Assembly (NCBI GenBank): GCA_015680685.1
Contig: MNCI01020941.1
Location: 1-20,032, forward strand
From: Gnetum montanum
Lineage: Eukaryota; Streptophyta; Gnetopsida; Gnetales; Gnetaceae
DNA length: 20,032 nucleotides
Reading direction: 5' to 3'
In this document: positions 9,332-18,338 of the stretch, one piece after another
Layout of the letters: the number at the start of each line of letters is the position of its first letter
Position numbering within the stretch: position 1 is the stretch's first letter
Made by a program: the position numbers and the translations under genes
Notes under the pieces: model-generated
The model's input: the letters and a program-made list of their open reading frames with translations, nothing else
Database searches by the model: none
What the model was told of the DNA's origin: nothing

Positions 9332-10857
9332 GCTTACTATAATCAAGTTTGTGAACCCCGATGGGGTAAGTATGACCAAGTCCCAATATTTCCAACATGC
9401 AAGGATCCTCATCTTCCATTTATTAATCCTTGCCATCCTTAACTGTTTAGTTATGGGGGACGTCCCCCATTCTAGTAACAAGCAGGATTAATAACCACTT
9501 TTTATTTTCTTTGATTTTACAAGTTTTTGTTTTCCAATTTTTCAGTTTCAATTTCTTGCTTTGTCATTTTGTCTTTTTATCTTTCTATCTTTTTATGCTT
9601 TTGTAAGTAATCTCATCTACGAATAAAACACTCATGTGGATCGTTGGTTGAGGTTTGTTCTACATTATCAAGTCTCGGGTGATCAATTATGTGGACAGTG
9701 AGCCCATTACACCCACTCATCCACTCTACAAATAAGAGGTTCTGTTCGAGGGTACAGTGATATTCTTGAAATTTTTAAAACTCAAAATTAATTTCATGTT
9801 CATTATACCCAGAATGAAGAAGGATGGACCAAGAGGGAATGATTAGGGTGTGACATCAAGGGGACTTGCGAATTTTCTTTGGTGACGTCTGTGAGAGTTA
9901 TCATGCAACATGGTTGTACTAAGATCCTTGTAGATCTAATGCAAAATGGGAGTAAGAGTAATAAAGAGGGCACTCAAAAATCCAATGCTATTCTAGGGGG
10001 TCCCACTGGAAAGACATGCATCCATGCCTAAAGTTTGGCAGCTTCTCTAGATTCAGCAATAAAAAAAAAGAAAAAAACGAAAAGAAAAGTGCCACAAAAC
10101 AAAAATCACTCCTCCCCTAAATAAAATGTCAAGTGATCGTACACCTTGTTGTTATGGTACTCTCATAGTTTTTCATATGGGATGAAACAATGCAATGTTA
10201 CTGATTAGAGGAATGGACTTGGTCCTGATTTTGGAATGATGGGTTAATGACACGTTAATCATGCTTTACACACAGGATTCACTATGCCCTGGGTCAGTTA
10301 CCTCATGTCCCAATCTCTACAATCCCTTTCTATAGTTCATCTCATCTCATTGTTCGTGTAATTGTAGCTCGTGTCGTGTGTAACATAGAATTCTTCCCTC
10401 ATTCTAGTGATATTTACATGTGTGTGTTTTGTGGAAGCAGTGTAGATTACATTTAACCCTTCTAGAGCCCACAGACACTTTTAGGTGTGGTTACACAAGG
10501 GCACTATAGGTTGGAACCTACTTTGGGGAGGACCCACTTGTGTAATCATTTGTAATTTTCACTTATGACATAGCTCACACACACCATTTCTTACCCTCAG
10601 CCTATTTTTCATAACATTCTTTCTCTATTATTATTATCCCTCTGAATCAACATTCCTATGTACCATCACATAGCCTTTTCTCTACCACACAAGGTCCTTA
10701 TTGATAAAACCCATAGATCATTATTCATGCCTTCCAAACCATCTAATTACCCCAGAATCCTTCAACATGTGTTACATGTCCTAATTTCCATTTTTGATTC
10801 CAGGAAAAACCTTCAAAATTCAGTATTTTCCCTTAGGCCTAAACATCGATAGGTTGT
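9332..10857 (+). other. Inner non-coding block in pol position
   Basis: About 1.5 kb contain no sustained frame and no recognisable pol motif. The block aligns with 3047-4210 of the outer element, with long identical words at 9848, 9924 and 10179. It may be a packaging or RNA-structure region, or a degraded remnant of pol. Confidence 0.55.
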
Positions 10858-10944
10858 GATATCGCATACACGATATCGCGGCCGACGTGATATCATGTAC
10901 GCAATGTATCGTACGCGATATCGTGTCCCTAGAACTTATAAATA
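10858..10944 (+). promoter_or_regulatory. Inner internal promoter: GATATC array plus TATA
   Basis: GATATC hexamers start at 10858, 10872, 10889 and 10917, giving spacings 14, 17 and 28 (twice 14, with a degenerate box at about 10903). TATAAATA is at 10937-10944. Box and spacers (GCATACAC, ATGTACGC) match the inner LTR promoter, but sequence downstream of the TATA does not, so this is not a nested LTR. It lies about 490 bp before the ORF2 ATG and is inferred to start a separate ORF2 transcript. Confidence 0.6.
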
Positions 10945-11196
10945 GGTGACCCCCCCACAACACTTAGCATCATTTTTCACAATTCACACGGGGGAGTTTT
11001 TAAAATTTTTCTCTACGACTTGCGAGTGTGACACCCTTGCTTTTCTACCTATATCTCGCTCGCTAGTACTCCGATTTTAATTCTGTCTGAACTTGCTTGA
11101 ACCCGGAGTGTTCAGCTTAGTCATGGGGGAGGGACACTTGCCGAATAGTGTCTAACTTTTTTGGAATTTATCATCGCCCAAAGGACATTATCTAGG

Positions 11197-11423
11197 GTAA
11201 TTAGCTATAACATTTAGAATAAGTGTGCCAAAAAAATCATTCAATCCCTTCAGGTATGCCGGGAAATTAAAATTGGAAACCACCTAAGTAAAATGGGCTC
11301 ATTATTACAATCTTTCGGGTAATATCACACAAAGATAAAATAAATTAATTAATTAAGGCAAGCAGTAAGGTATAACTTAACTTCAAAAACAAACTTACTA
11401 ATGCTTAGCCCGTGTGATTGTAG
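11197..11423 (+). other. Inner 5'UTR intron candidate before ORF2
   Basis: The donor TAGG|GTAATT at 11197 and acceptor GTGTGATTGTAG ending at 11423 immediately precede ATG 11424. A branch-like CTAAT lies at about 11397. Both boundaries align with those of the outer element. An alternative donor is CAG|GTATGC at 11254. Confidence 0.45.
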
Positions 11424-14210
11424 ATGGCCCCAAAATGTGGATAAAAGGAAGGTCCCACATGAGGTGAAAGTAAACGACCTAGGAGAGGTGGAAGACAAGA
11501 TCCTACTGAACAACATGCAAAATAGGAGGAACAATCATTTAGCATTCATCAAGAGGACCCTCCTACCATACAATCCGGGCAGGCAGAAGGAGGAGCTGCT
11601 GCAGCACCTGAATAGGGACAACATCTCACGTTGCCCCAAGATTGTGTTCAGGCCATCCATGAAAAGTCCACATTTTCTACAGTGATTGTGGAATTAAACA
11701 TTGAATCTTTTGTAGAGTTAGCTTCCAAGGCTGTTAGGGATCACCTCAAAGGATGTCCCTTATGGCCTATCCTCTCTGAAAGTGTGCCTGGTACCTAGGG
11801 GAGACATACCAATTCTGGCATAGTAAGGAGCAAGGCACCACCGTCAATATTTTTGGTATGACAGTCGATTTCTCTGTGCAGGCCATTTTAGAAGTATTAA
11901 ACCTTCCGAATACAAGGCCCAAGGTTGCTCAGTTATCCACCCATTCAGACCTCAATGTGCGATGGGATTGGTTGGAAAGGGCGTATGGCAGAGATAAGAC
12001 ATTTGGTGAGTTGACGACAGAAGACAGGATCTATTTCAAAATTGGAACATATCACCTCTTCCCCATGAAGGGCTTAAAAAGAATATCAATGTATGTGGTA
12101 AGAGGATGTGCAGTGCTGATGGGAAAGGTTAATGCTAACCTGCCTCATCTATACTTAACGGAGATCCTGAGGCGGTTCGAGGAACAAAAGATAGGGAAGA
12201 TGGCGTTGCCCTTCCCTTGTCTTATCAAAAATCTTTGCCGACGTGCTGGTATTAGGGGATACGCTAATGATGTTCTCCAAAAAGCCCAAAATGCTTCATA
12301 TGCAGGATTGTTAAAGCCACCAGCTGCAAGGAAAATTACTGGTGAGATGCTAGGACCAGAAGAAGAAGAAGAACAGATGGCTGGCCCAACTGCAACTCAA
12401 CTTGTAGGACCTAGCCAACCTCCAAGTACAGGACCCAGCCAACAATAGGAAGTAGGGCCTAGCACAGGCCAGGATCAACCGCCACCACCGCAAGACTACA
12501 AACCGTCAATGAGCCATCTTAGGGCCATCGTTGAGACAGTCAGTTGGGGAAGTCGTGATGATGCAAATCTCTTCCGCGTCATTGATGATGCCATATAGCC
12601 CACAGTTTCTTTGGATCATACAAGGGGTGAAGTGTCTATTCATACAGAAGGAGGGGAAAGTACTTGGTCACAACAGATCTCAGGAAACGCGACATCTTTC
12701 CAAGTGTAATTAGAAACTGGTGAAGGGGCCACTGTGGTGGTCATGCAACACCAGGATGTCGCAGGAGCTGTAGAAGTGGTCACAAACCACATCAAGAAAT
12801 CGTTTAACATACCTATTGTGCCACCGGTAGATCTCAAAGGAGCACGAGATGCTCAAACTTTGGCCAGAACCTCAATGACTCTTGTGGAACATGAAGATGC
12901 ACTTGATCGATTGCTACAAACAGGACAAGTAATGACGTCCCTGTTTGACATCCCTCAGAATGTTACGAAACTTCAGTCAGACCTCATTTCCACGAAGGGG
13001 AAGCTGGTTTTAACAGAAGTGAGGGCCGAGCATGTTGAAGCAGAGGTGCAGAAATTACAAGAGTAGCTCATGGCCCTACAAGAAGCACAACGGGATCCTT
13101 TGCAATTTGTTCCTACAGACAAGCTAGATAGCTTCAAAACTATGCAACTAACCAAGCTACTAACGGAGAATAAAAAGGTGGCTGAAGAAAGAGAGAAGGT
13201 TGTTTGGGATGCCTCTGCAACACAGGTGCAAACGCATGCGCATCTCAAAGCACTCAATGCCTTACAGGAGGAAAATAAATAGCTTGTTGCCAACAACCTT
13301 TGGTTGACCTCTGTGGAAAAGCAAAAGAATGTTCTTGAAGAACATTTCCATCAGTTGCGAGAACAATTCATCCAGGTCAACCAGGACATAAGTCATTTAG
13401 CCAAGGAGAACCGAACCCTCTCAATGGAGGAGGTACGCAATCGGTCAAATGAAAGCTATTGAAATAAGCATGTGGAAAAATGAGGCTAAATAGCATGAAA
13501 AGCTAAAGGAGCACTTCCGAGATCAGGTGGGGATGTACAAATAGATCCTTGAGAAGGAGATCCATATGGCCAAGGCCCACATCAATGCTATCAGTGCTCA
13601 ACACATTGATTGGTGGGCCATATTGGACACATACACCTTTGCCCACCAAGCGGAAGTTAAGAACCGGGACCTGTAGATTCAAAATCTGATAGAATACATG
13701 GAGTTGCCAAACCTATGGTATGCCAACCTTACCATGTTAACAGTAGGGTGCCCGAGAACAGAGCTCGAGCAATAGGTAGCTACCACCTATGTCAAATACA
13801 GAGTAGAATTTGCAAAATGCAAAAAGTTATTAGAAAAATTAGAGATCGAAAATTCTAAACTTGAGGTGGTGAAAGCAAGGTACTAAGGATAAAAATGTGT
13901 CACAACAGATCTGGCTCAACAACTTGCGGATTTCCAAGAATACAAAGATAAAACCAGAGCCTACAAAGTGGAATGTCAAGTATTTTCAGCTTGGTATGTC
14001 AAGGCTAATCAAATGTTTCCACAACTACCCTGCCCATGGGAGGTGCCGACTCCATCAAACATTGGAACATTAGCATGGATGGCACAGGATCCCTAGACCG
14101 AAGAGGAGAAACTCTAGGCCAAACTTCAACACCATCAAGTCCCAAGACCTGGAGCACAAGACAAGGGGAAAGCACTTATGGAGGAGCCACCGCCACCAGG
14201 AACTACATGA
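11424..14210 (+). pseudogene. Inner ORF2: Transposase_32-like domain plus coiled coil
   Basis: It begins at the ATG after the intron acceptor and ends at TGA 14208-14210, and aligns along its length with the outer ORF2. The frame changes near 11440, 11660, 11790 and 13440; between these points it is interrupted by stops (for example 12446, 12596, 12707, 13064, 13280, 13674). The first third carries TEDRIYFKIGTYHLFPMKGL and LPFPCLIKNLCRRAGI, matching the plant transposon protein (Transposase_32) pattern. Then come a Glu/Gln/Pro-rich linker, a segment near 12500-12720 and a long Glu/Lys/Leu-rich region (12900-13960) likely to form coiled coil. The C-terminus is a short acidic, Pro-rich tail (MEEPPPPGTT). 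It sits where Athila-type elements carry an env-like frame, but I see no signal peptide or membrane segment. Function unknown; a captured host gene is possible. Confidence 0.65.
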
Positions 14211-14365
14211 GTTCCACCAATTTTGTAGCTATAGCACATTTCTTGTGTTGTGTCTTTGTTTTGTTTTCGTTCCACGCTGCGGCATAAACCCATTTCCACC
14301 ATCTAATAATTCCATACCTATCCACTGTGTAATCACTGTAACTCGAGGACGAGTTTTCACTCAGT
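14211..14365 (+). other. Inner 3' untranslated segment
   Basis: T-rich sequence between the ORF2 stop and the polypurine tract. It aligns in part with 16140-16325 of the outer element. No gene is seen. Confidence 0.5.
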
Positions 14366-14375
14366 CGTGGGGGTA
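14366..14375 (+). other. Inner polypurine tract
   Basis: CGTGGGGGTA lies directly before the 3' LTR start TGATGAG. The outer element has CATGGGGGTA in the same place. This is the expected plus-strand primer. Confidence 0.7.
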
Positions 14376-15206
14376 TGATGAGTCGTCATTTAGTGCACTG
14401 CGATATCACGTACGCGATATCGCAGCCTCGCCGTGATATCATGTACGCAATATCATAGTCTGTCTCCTCATCTATAAATAAGAGGAGTCAGTTGGGAGTA
14501 GGGAGTAAGTTAGTTAGTTTAGAGTTAAGTTTGATTTTAGTTCTTGTTTTTTCCTCTCAACCCTTTTCCTCCTAGTGTATGCCCGCAGTGTGGTGATTGT
14601 AATTGTACGGCATCCTTTATTCGAGTGTGACATACTTGGACACACACATGACCAGCAATAAAGATCGAGATTACTTCATCATTGCAGCATTCACTTAGCT
14701 TAATTATTTAATTGATTTTTATTTACTACTTTCTTAGTTAATATCTTCTCACCCTGAACTCCTGTTAAACGCGAAATGAGTACGACTTGATTATGAGCAT
14801 TTAAGTGTGACTACTTGGTAACCCAGTAGCATACCTAGGATCTGCGCTTGGTAATCCCAGTGGTAGTCGTGCACGAAGTCCAAGATGTGTACGAATAATC
14901 AAGGAACAGATGCTCATCGCATTTAGGCTAGCTAGATTCCTTCACACCCTTTCTTCCTTAGCTTAGTTAATATTATCTTCCATTGTCTTTAGGAGTAGCA
15001 TTAGGTTAGAAACACATCATACACCTCACTATGGACTAAACCATACATGACAAAGCTAATACTAGTCCAAGTGGGAAGACAACAAACTATGACCTAAAGC
15101 TAACTGTCTAGATGCCACAACTAGTTCGTCTCCGGAGTTCGACCGGATCATGCGTGAAACGCTCACATTCGTATGGTTGAGTGTAGGGGTACCTCGTCAA
15201 TCATTA
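14376..15206 (+). repeat. Inner 3' LTR
   Basis: It holds box array 14402, 14416, 14435, 14449 (GATATC three times, then AATATC), TATAAATA at 14473-14480 and AATAAA at 14657-14662. It ends AATCATTA, where the last five bases align with CATCA of the 5' LTR. Differences from the 5' LTR are mostly transitions. Confidence 0.9.
14402..14480 (+). promoter_or_regulatory. Inner 3' LTR promoter array plus TATA
   Basis: Box spacing (14, 19, 14 bp) and the 71-bp distance from first box to TATA are identical to the 5' LTR. The spacers are ACGTACGC and ATGTACGC, closer to a perfect dyad than in the 5' copy. Confidence 0.65.
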
Positions 15207-15211
15207 GTCGT
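15207..15211. repeat. Target-site duplication of inner element (right copy)
   Basis: GTCGT directly follows the 3' LTR; its partner is ATCAT at 6574-6578. Read from here, the outer ORF2 frame resumes in phase (GTC, GTC, then Gln-Glu-Glu-Asn-Lys, as in the inner copy at about 13265-13279). Confidence 0.6.
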
Positions 15212-16139
15212 CCAAGAAGAAAATAAGTAGCTTACTATAGAGAATTCCTGGTTGACCACTGTAGAAAAATAAAAGAACATCTGGGAGGAAAGTGTTCACT
15301 AGTTGCAAGAATAATTGGTGAGGGTCAACTAGGATATGAGTAGATTGGCTTGGGAGAATAGAATCCTCTCCATGGAGGAGGTATGCACTATTCATCAAAA
15401 GTTAGCAATCGAGATTAGCACATGGCAAAACGAGGAAAAAAAGCATAAAAAATTAAAAGAACACTTTCGTGACCAAGTTGGCATGTATAAGGAAATCAAG
15501 ATGGCCAAGGCCCACATTAGCTCCTTGTCATTGCAGAATTCTAAATGGAAAGCCATTTTAGATAGTTATGCCATGGTCCAATAAGCAGAAGTTAAAAACA
15601 AAGACTTATAGATAGAAAATTTAAAAGAGTACATGGCATTGGCTAACCTTAGATATGCTAGCCTTGCCATGTTAATAGCAAGTCATCCCCAAAGTGAGCT
15701 AGAAAAACAAGTGGTGACCACCTATGCATTGTATGAGAAAGAGTTTGCAAATTGAAAAGATGCTTTGCAAAAGTTACAAGTGGCAAACTCAGAACTGGAG
15801 GTAGTTAAAGCTAGTTATCAGGGATAGAAAGATGTAGCCTCGAACCTGGCTCATAGGTTGACAAATTATCATGAGCTCAAAGATAAAGCTAGGGCTTTTG
15901 GGAAAGAATGATGGAAGTTTGTGGCATGATATGTAAAAGAAAATTAAATTTTTCCTCAATTGCTATGTCCTTGGGATGTACTGATGCTAGCACACATCGG
16001 CATAAGAGCCTAGATGATGCACGACCTAAGGACGAAGGAAGAAAAGTTGCAAGCTTTGCTCAATCGATACAAGTTTCAATAGCCTAACGATAAAGGGAAG
16101 CAGCCGATGGAAGAGCCACTGCCTTTGAGCACTACATGA
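15212..16139 (+). pseudogene. Outer ORF2, 3' part: coiled coil and C-terminus
   Basis: This is the continuation of the outer ORF2 after the inner insertion. It keeps one frame from 15207 to TGA 16137-16139, with many internal stops. LSMEEV (near 15370) and the stretches LKEHFRDQVGMYK and MAKAHI align with the inner ORF2 at 13420-13590, and the end EEPLPLSTT aligns with EEPPPPGTT. The residues are Glu/Lys/Gln-rich, as in a coiled coil. In-frame stops at 15228, 15609 and 15825 lie at the same alignment positions as 13280, 13674 and 13890 in the inner copy. Confidence 0.65.
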
Positions 16140-16325
16140 GCTTCCCAATCTTATTTTTGTTTTGTTTTGTAATAATGTGTCCCATTTTGTACTACACCAC
16201 GGTGGCATGCAAAGAGTTAGTTATTTTATCCATTATTTGTGTTAGTTAATAATCCCATACTTGCCCAATATTTTGTAAAGAACTTGTTCCTCATTTTTGT
16301 TTAACTTGAGGGCAAGTTTGCATTC

Positions 16326-16338
16326 AGTCATGGGGGTA
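16326..16338 (+). other. Outer polypurine tract
   Basis: AGTCATGGGGGTA lies directly before the 3' LTR start, matching the inner element's tract. Confidence 0.7.
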
Positions 16339-17212
16339 TGATGAGTTGAGATTTGATGGGCCTCGACATTGAATATGCAATGTCGGAGTCCCAACATCGT
16401 GTACCTGACATCGGGGCTTATGCGATGTCAGATACCCAACATCACCTCATCTGGTTCTTGCCTATAAATATTGCACTTGATCTCCCATATGAGACAACAT
16501 GTAGAACATAGGAAATAGTTTTAATTTTCAATTTCTTCTTTTTAGAGTCTATTATTCCCAGTGCATGTCTATAGTGTGATGTTTGTAATCGTATATCACC
16601 TTTGTTCGAGTGTGACATACTTGGACAGGTTACATGATTGGAAATAAAGATCGAGATTACTCCCATCATCGCAGCATCCACTTAGATTAATATTGTTGAT
16701 TTAATTATTTACTACTTTATTTAGTTAAATATTTTCATTTATTGCTATTTACTATTCATGTTATTAAGCAGAATGTGTATGCCTTAATCACGAGCATTTA
16801 AGAGAAAATACTTGGTAATCTAGAGGTGTATCATTTGGCACAACTAGTGACATACACTTGGCAACCCAAAAGTAATCTCACGAAGTCCAAGACGTGTATG
16901 GACAGTTAGGAGCAGATACCATCACCCATAGGCTAGTTTAGATCTTGTTTCCCATTATTCATTAGTTTAATTAATTCACCTCTTTATCACCATCAGAAGT
17001 AGCATAGAATTAGGAACAACATCATATGCCTCACTTTGGACTAAATCATACGTGACAAAGCTACCACTAGTCCAAGTGAGAAGACAGTGAACTACGATCA
17101 GAGTATAATGATCTAGATGCCACAACTAGTCCCATCCACGAAATTCTACCGGATCATGCGTGAACACTTGTGATTCATATGGTTGAGCGTAGGGGTGCCT
17201 CACCGCTCATTA
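16339..17212 (+). repeat. Outer 3' LTR
   Basis: It is 874 bp long, starting TGATGAG and ending CTCATTA, a near-perfect inverted terminal repeat (CTCATCA expected, one C-to-T change). It holds six promoter boxes (16365-16443), TATAAATA at 16463-16470 and AATAAA at 16643-16648. It aligns with the inner LTR over R and U5 at clearly lower identity, so the two elements are related subfamilies. Confidence 0.88.
16365..16470 (+). promoter_or_regulatory. Outer 3' LTR promoter: six phased boxes plus TATA
   Basis: Boxes start at 16365 GACATT, 16379 AATGTC, 16393 AACATC, 16407 GACATC, 16424 GATGTC and 16438 AACATC. Spacings are 14, 14, 14, 17 and 14 bp. The TATA starts 25 bp after the last box. The first pair is a perfect inverted repeat (CGACATTG and CAATGTCG). 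The same 14-bp architecture occurs in the inner element with a different hexamer. Confidence 0.65.
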
Positions 17213-17236
17213 GTTGGAATACCCAACTGCTCATCA
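17213..17236 (+). mobile_element. Oldest LTR remnant, right end (layer 1)
   Basis: The sequence starts with the target copy GTTGG (17213-17217). It continues as the end of the LTR broken off at 1831: the 20 bp after GAGTGT, reconstructed across the insertion, match the outer LTR terminus without gaps at about 13 of 20 positions. It ends CTCATCA (17230-17236), the exact reverse complement of the LTR start TGATGAG. No primer site follows, so it was a solo or 3' LTR. Confidence 0.6.
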
Positions 17237-17450
17237 CATATGATTACATTGCAATACATTATTAAATCATGATTTAATTTAAAAGGTTCTTCTTTTAGCA
17301 AATATCCATTGTGGCTATTAGCACAATGCCTATTTACCCCCATTAAATAAGAATGTCCCACCATAATACCACTCACTTCGTGCCACACCCATAAGCAAAG
17401 ACATTTCACTATACTCTTTTGACATCTATTTGGGCTTCTTTCTTGGGTTA
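17237..17450. other. AT-rich flank, no gene seen
   Basis: No coding or RNA signal. It holds one perfect 16-bp palindrome centred on ATCATGAT (17262-17277). Confidence 0.4.
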
Positions 17451-17640
17451 CAATGAGGTGTTAGCCTAGTGGTAAGATACTTACTTTGGATGTTCCATGT
17501 TAAGGGTTCATTTCTGGTGGACAATGTTGAGTTATATAAAGTTCTAAATTAGACTATATATCTTAAGGTGTACCTATGCTTCACTTATTTCAGGTTCCAA
17601 CACACTTCACCTTCACACCCCCACCACCTCCAAAAAAAAT
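17451..17640 (+). mobile_element. tRNA-derived SINE-like element
   Basis: TTAGCCTAGTGGTAAG (17461-17476) fits the RNA polymerase III A box (TRGYNNANNNGG). GGTTCATTTCT (17505-17515) fits the B box (GGTTCRANNCC) with two mismatches. The 43-bp spacing is normal for tRNA-derived SINEs. A tRNA-unrelated body follows (TTATATAAAGTTCT, then ACTATATATCTTAAGG), and an A-run lies near 17632. Related body sequence recurs at 19230-19505. Boundaries are approximate; no target duplication was found. Confidence 0.5.
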
Positions 17641-17769
17641 TATAAAATGAAAAGATCCAATTTAATTAAACCTAGCAGCATCATATATGCACATAACCAA
17701 CCAACAAACAAAACATGTAAGAATTTAAATTGTCTTTTTTAAATAATTACTTATGTAGCATTACAATAA

Positions 17770-17880
17770 TGATGTGTTAGCTTTGCAATAAGACACTTGA
17801 TTGGGTAACAACAACAATGAGGTATTAGCTTAGTGATAACACTCTTGATTGGGTAATTTCAAGTTATAGGTTGATAGATA
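17770..17880 (+). mobile_element. Two partial SINE heads in tandem
   Basis: TGTTAGCTTTGCAATAAGA (about 17775) and GGTATTAGCTTAGTGATAAC (about 17821) are A-box-like and resemble the head of the SINE at 17451. Each is followed by ACTCTTGATTGGGTAA or a close variant. Both lack a clear B box. Confidence 0.4.
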
Positions 17881-17974
17881 AAATTTGCAAGCAAGCATGA
17901 ATACATACCTCTATTTTATATTGTTATTTTTTAAATTTTGTATATACTAGGGTATTCCATATGTAATGTATTAT

Positions 17975-18220
17975 CGTGAAAAATGGACAAAGGCATGCTA
18001 AGGCATTCTCCAAAGCACAACATTGTCACCTTGATGTTGTGGAAAATGGACATGGGTTTACAAACCAATATAGACAAGGGTTTGCAAATGCTAAAGCATT
18101 TTAGGGTAATATGTGTTGTAAAAAATGGACAAAGACTTGTTAGGGTAATTTCTAGAAATGATGCCCAACATTATTACCACAATGTTGTGGAATGTGGACA
18201 AAAGTTTCTACATCAATGAC
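17975..18220 (+). repeat. Degenerate internal repeats around ATGGACA
   Basis: The word (A)ATGGACA or a close variant, usually after GTTGTGGAA or GTTGTAAAA, recurs at about 17979, 18045, 18125 and 18188. A 78-codon frame crosses it but mirrors only the repeat; I do not treat it as a gene. Confidence 0.35.
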
Positions 18221-18288
18221 CACTTGTAGTTGGTTGGGGGTAGTTGGAACACTGAAATAATTGTAATATATGGTACATGGTACACCCA

Positions 18289-18338
18289 AGACATATAATC
18301 CAATTAGGACTGTAGACATATAATCCAATTAGGACTGT
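18289..18338. repeat. Perfect 25-bp tandem duplication
   Basis: Two identical adjacent copies of a 25-bp unit starting AGACATATAATCCAATTAGG (18289-18313 and 18314-18338). Confidence 0.9.

Larger units (their letters stand above)
6579..15206 (+). mobile_element. Inner LTR retrotransposon, non-autonomous, near complete (layer 3)
   Basis: At 8,628 bp it has two full LTRs (829 and 831 bp) starting TGATG and ending CATCA/CATTA, a primer-binding site, gag, a non-coding block, internal promoter, 5'UTR intron, ORF2 and polypurine tract. No protease, reverse transcriptase, RNase H or integrase sequence was recognised, so movement would need enzymes from another element. The LTRs differ by roughly 5 percent (hand count), mostly transitions, so the insertion is not recent. 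The tRNA-Asp-like primer site resembles that of Athila-type Gypsy elements, but without pol the lineage is uncertain. Confidence 0.88.
1832..17212 (+). mobile_element. Outer LTR retrotransposon, non-autonomous (layer 2)
   Basis: This element is bounded by LTRs starting TGATGAG and by a perfect 5-bp target duplication, GTTGG. Without the inner insertion it is about 6.75 kb. In order it holds a truncated 5' LTR, the gag tail, a non-coding block, an internal promoter, a 5'UTR intron, ORF2 (split by the inner element), a polypurine tract and the 3' LTR. Compared with the inner element it lacks about 1.65 kb: the end of the 5' LTR, the primer site and most of gag. No pol domains were seen. LTR-LTR divergence counted by eye over about 265 bp is near 12 percent, against about 5 percent for the inner element, which fits the nesting order. 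Confidence 0.85.

Noticed and set aside
10858-10922. GATATC array read as a nested LTR fragment or a satellite
   Set aside because: Homology to the LTR is limited to the boxes and TATA; the sequence after the TATA instead matches the outer element's internal leader. The array is too short and too position-specific for a satellite.
12973-13296. 107-codon minus-strand Ser/Cys-rich frame
   Set aside because: It is the antisense of the ORF2 coiled coil. Such frames arise from Glu/Lys/Gln codons on the other strand.
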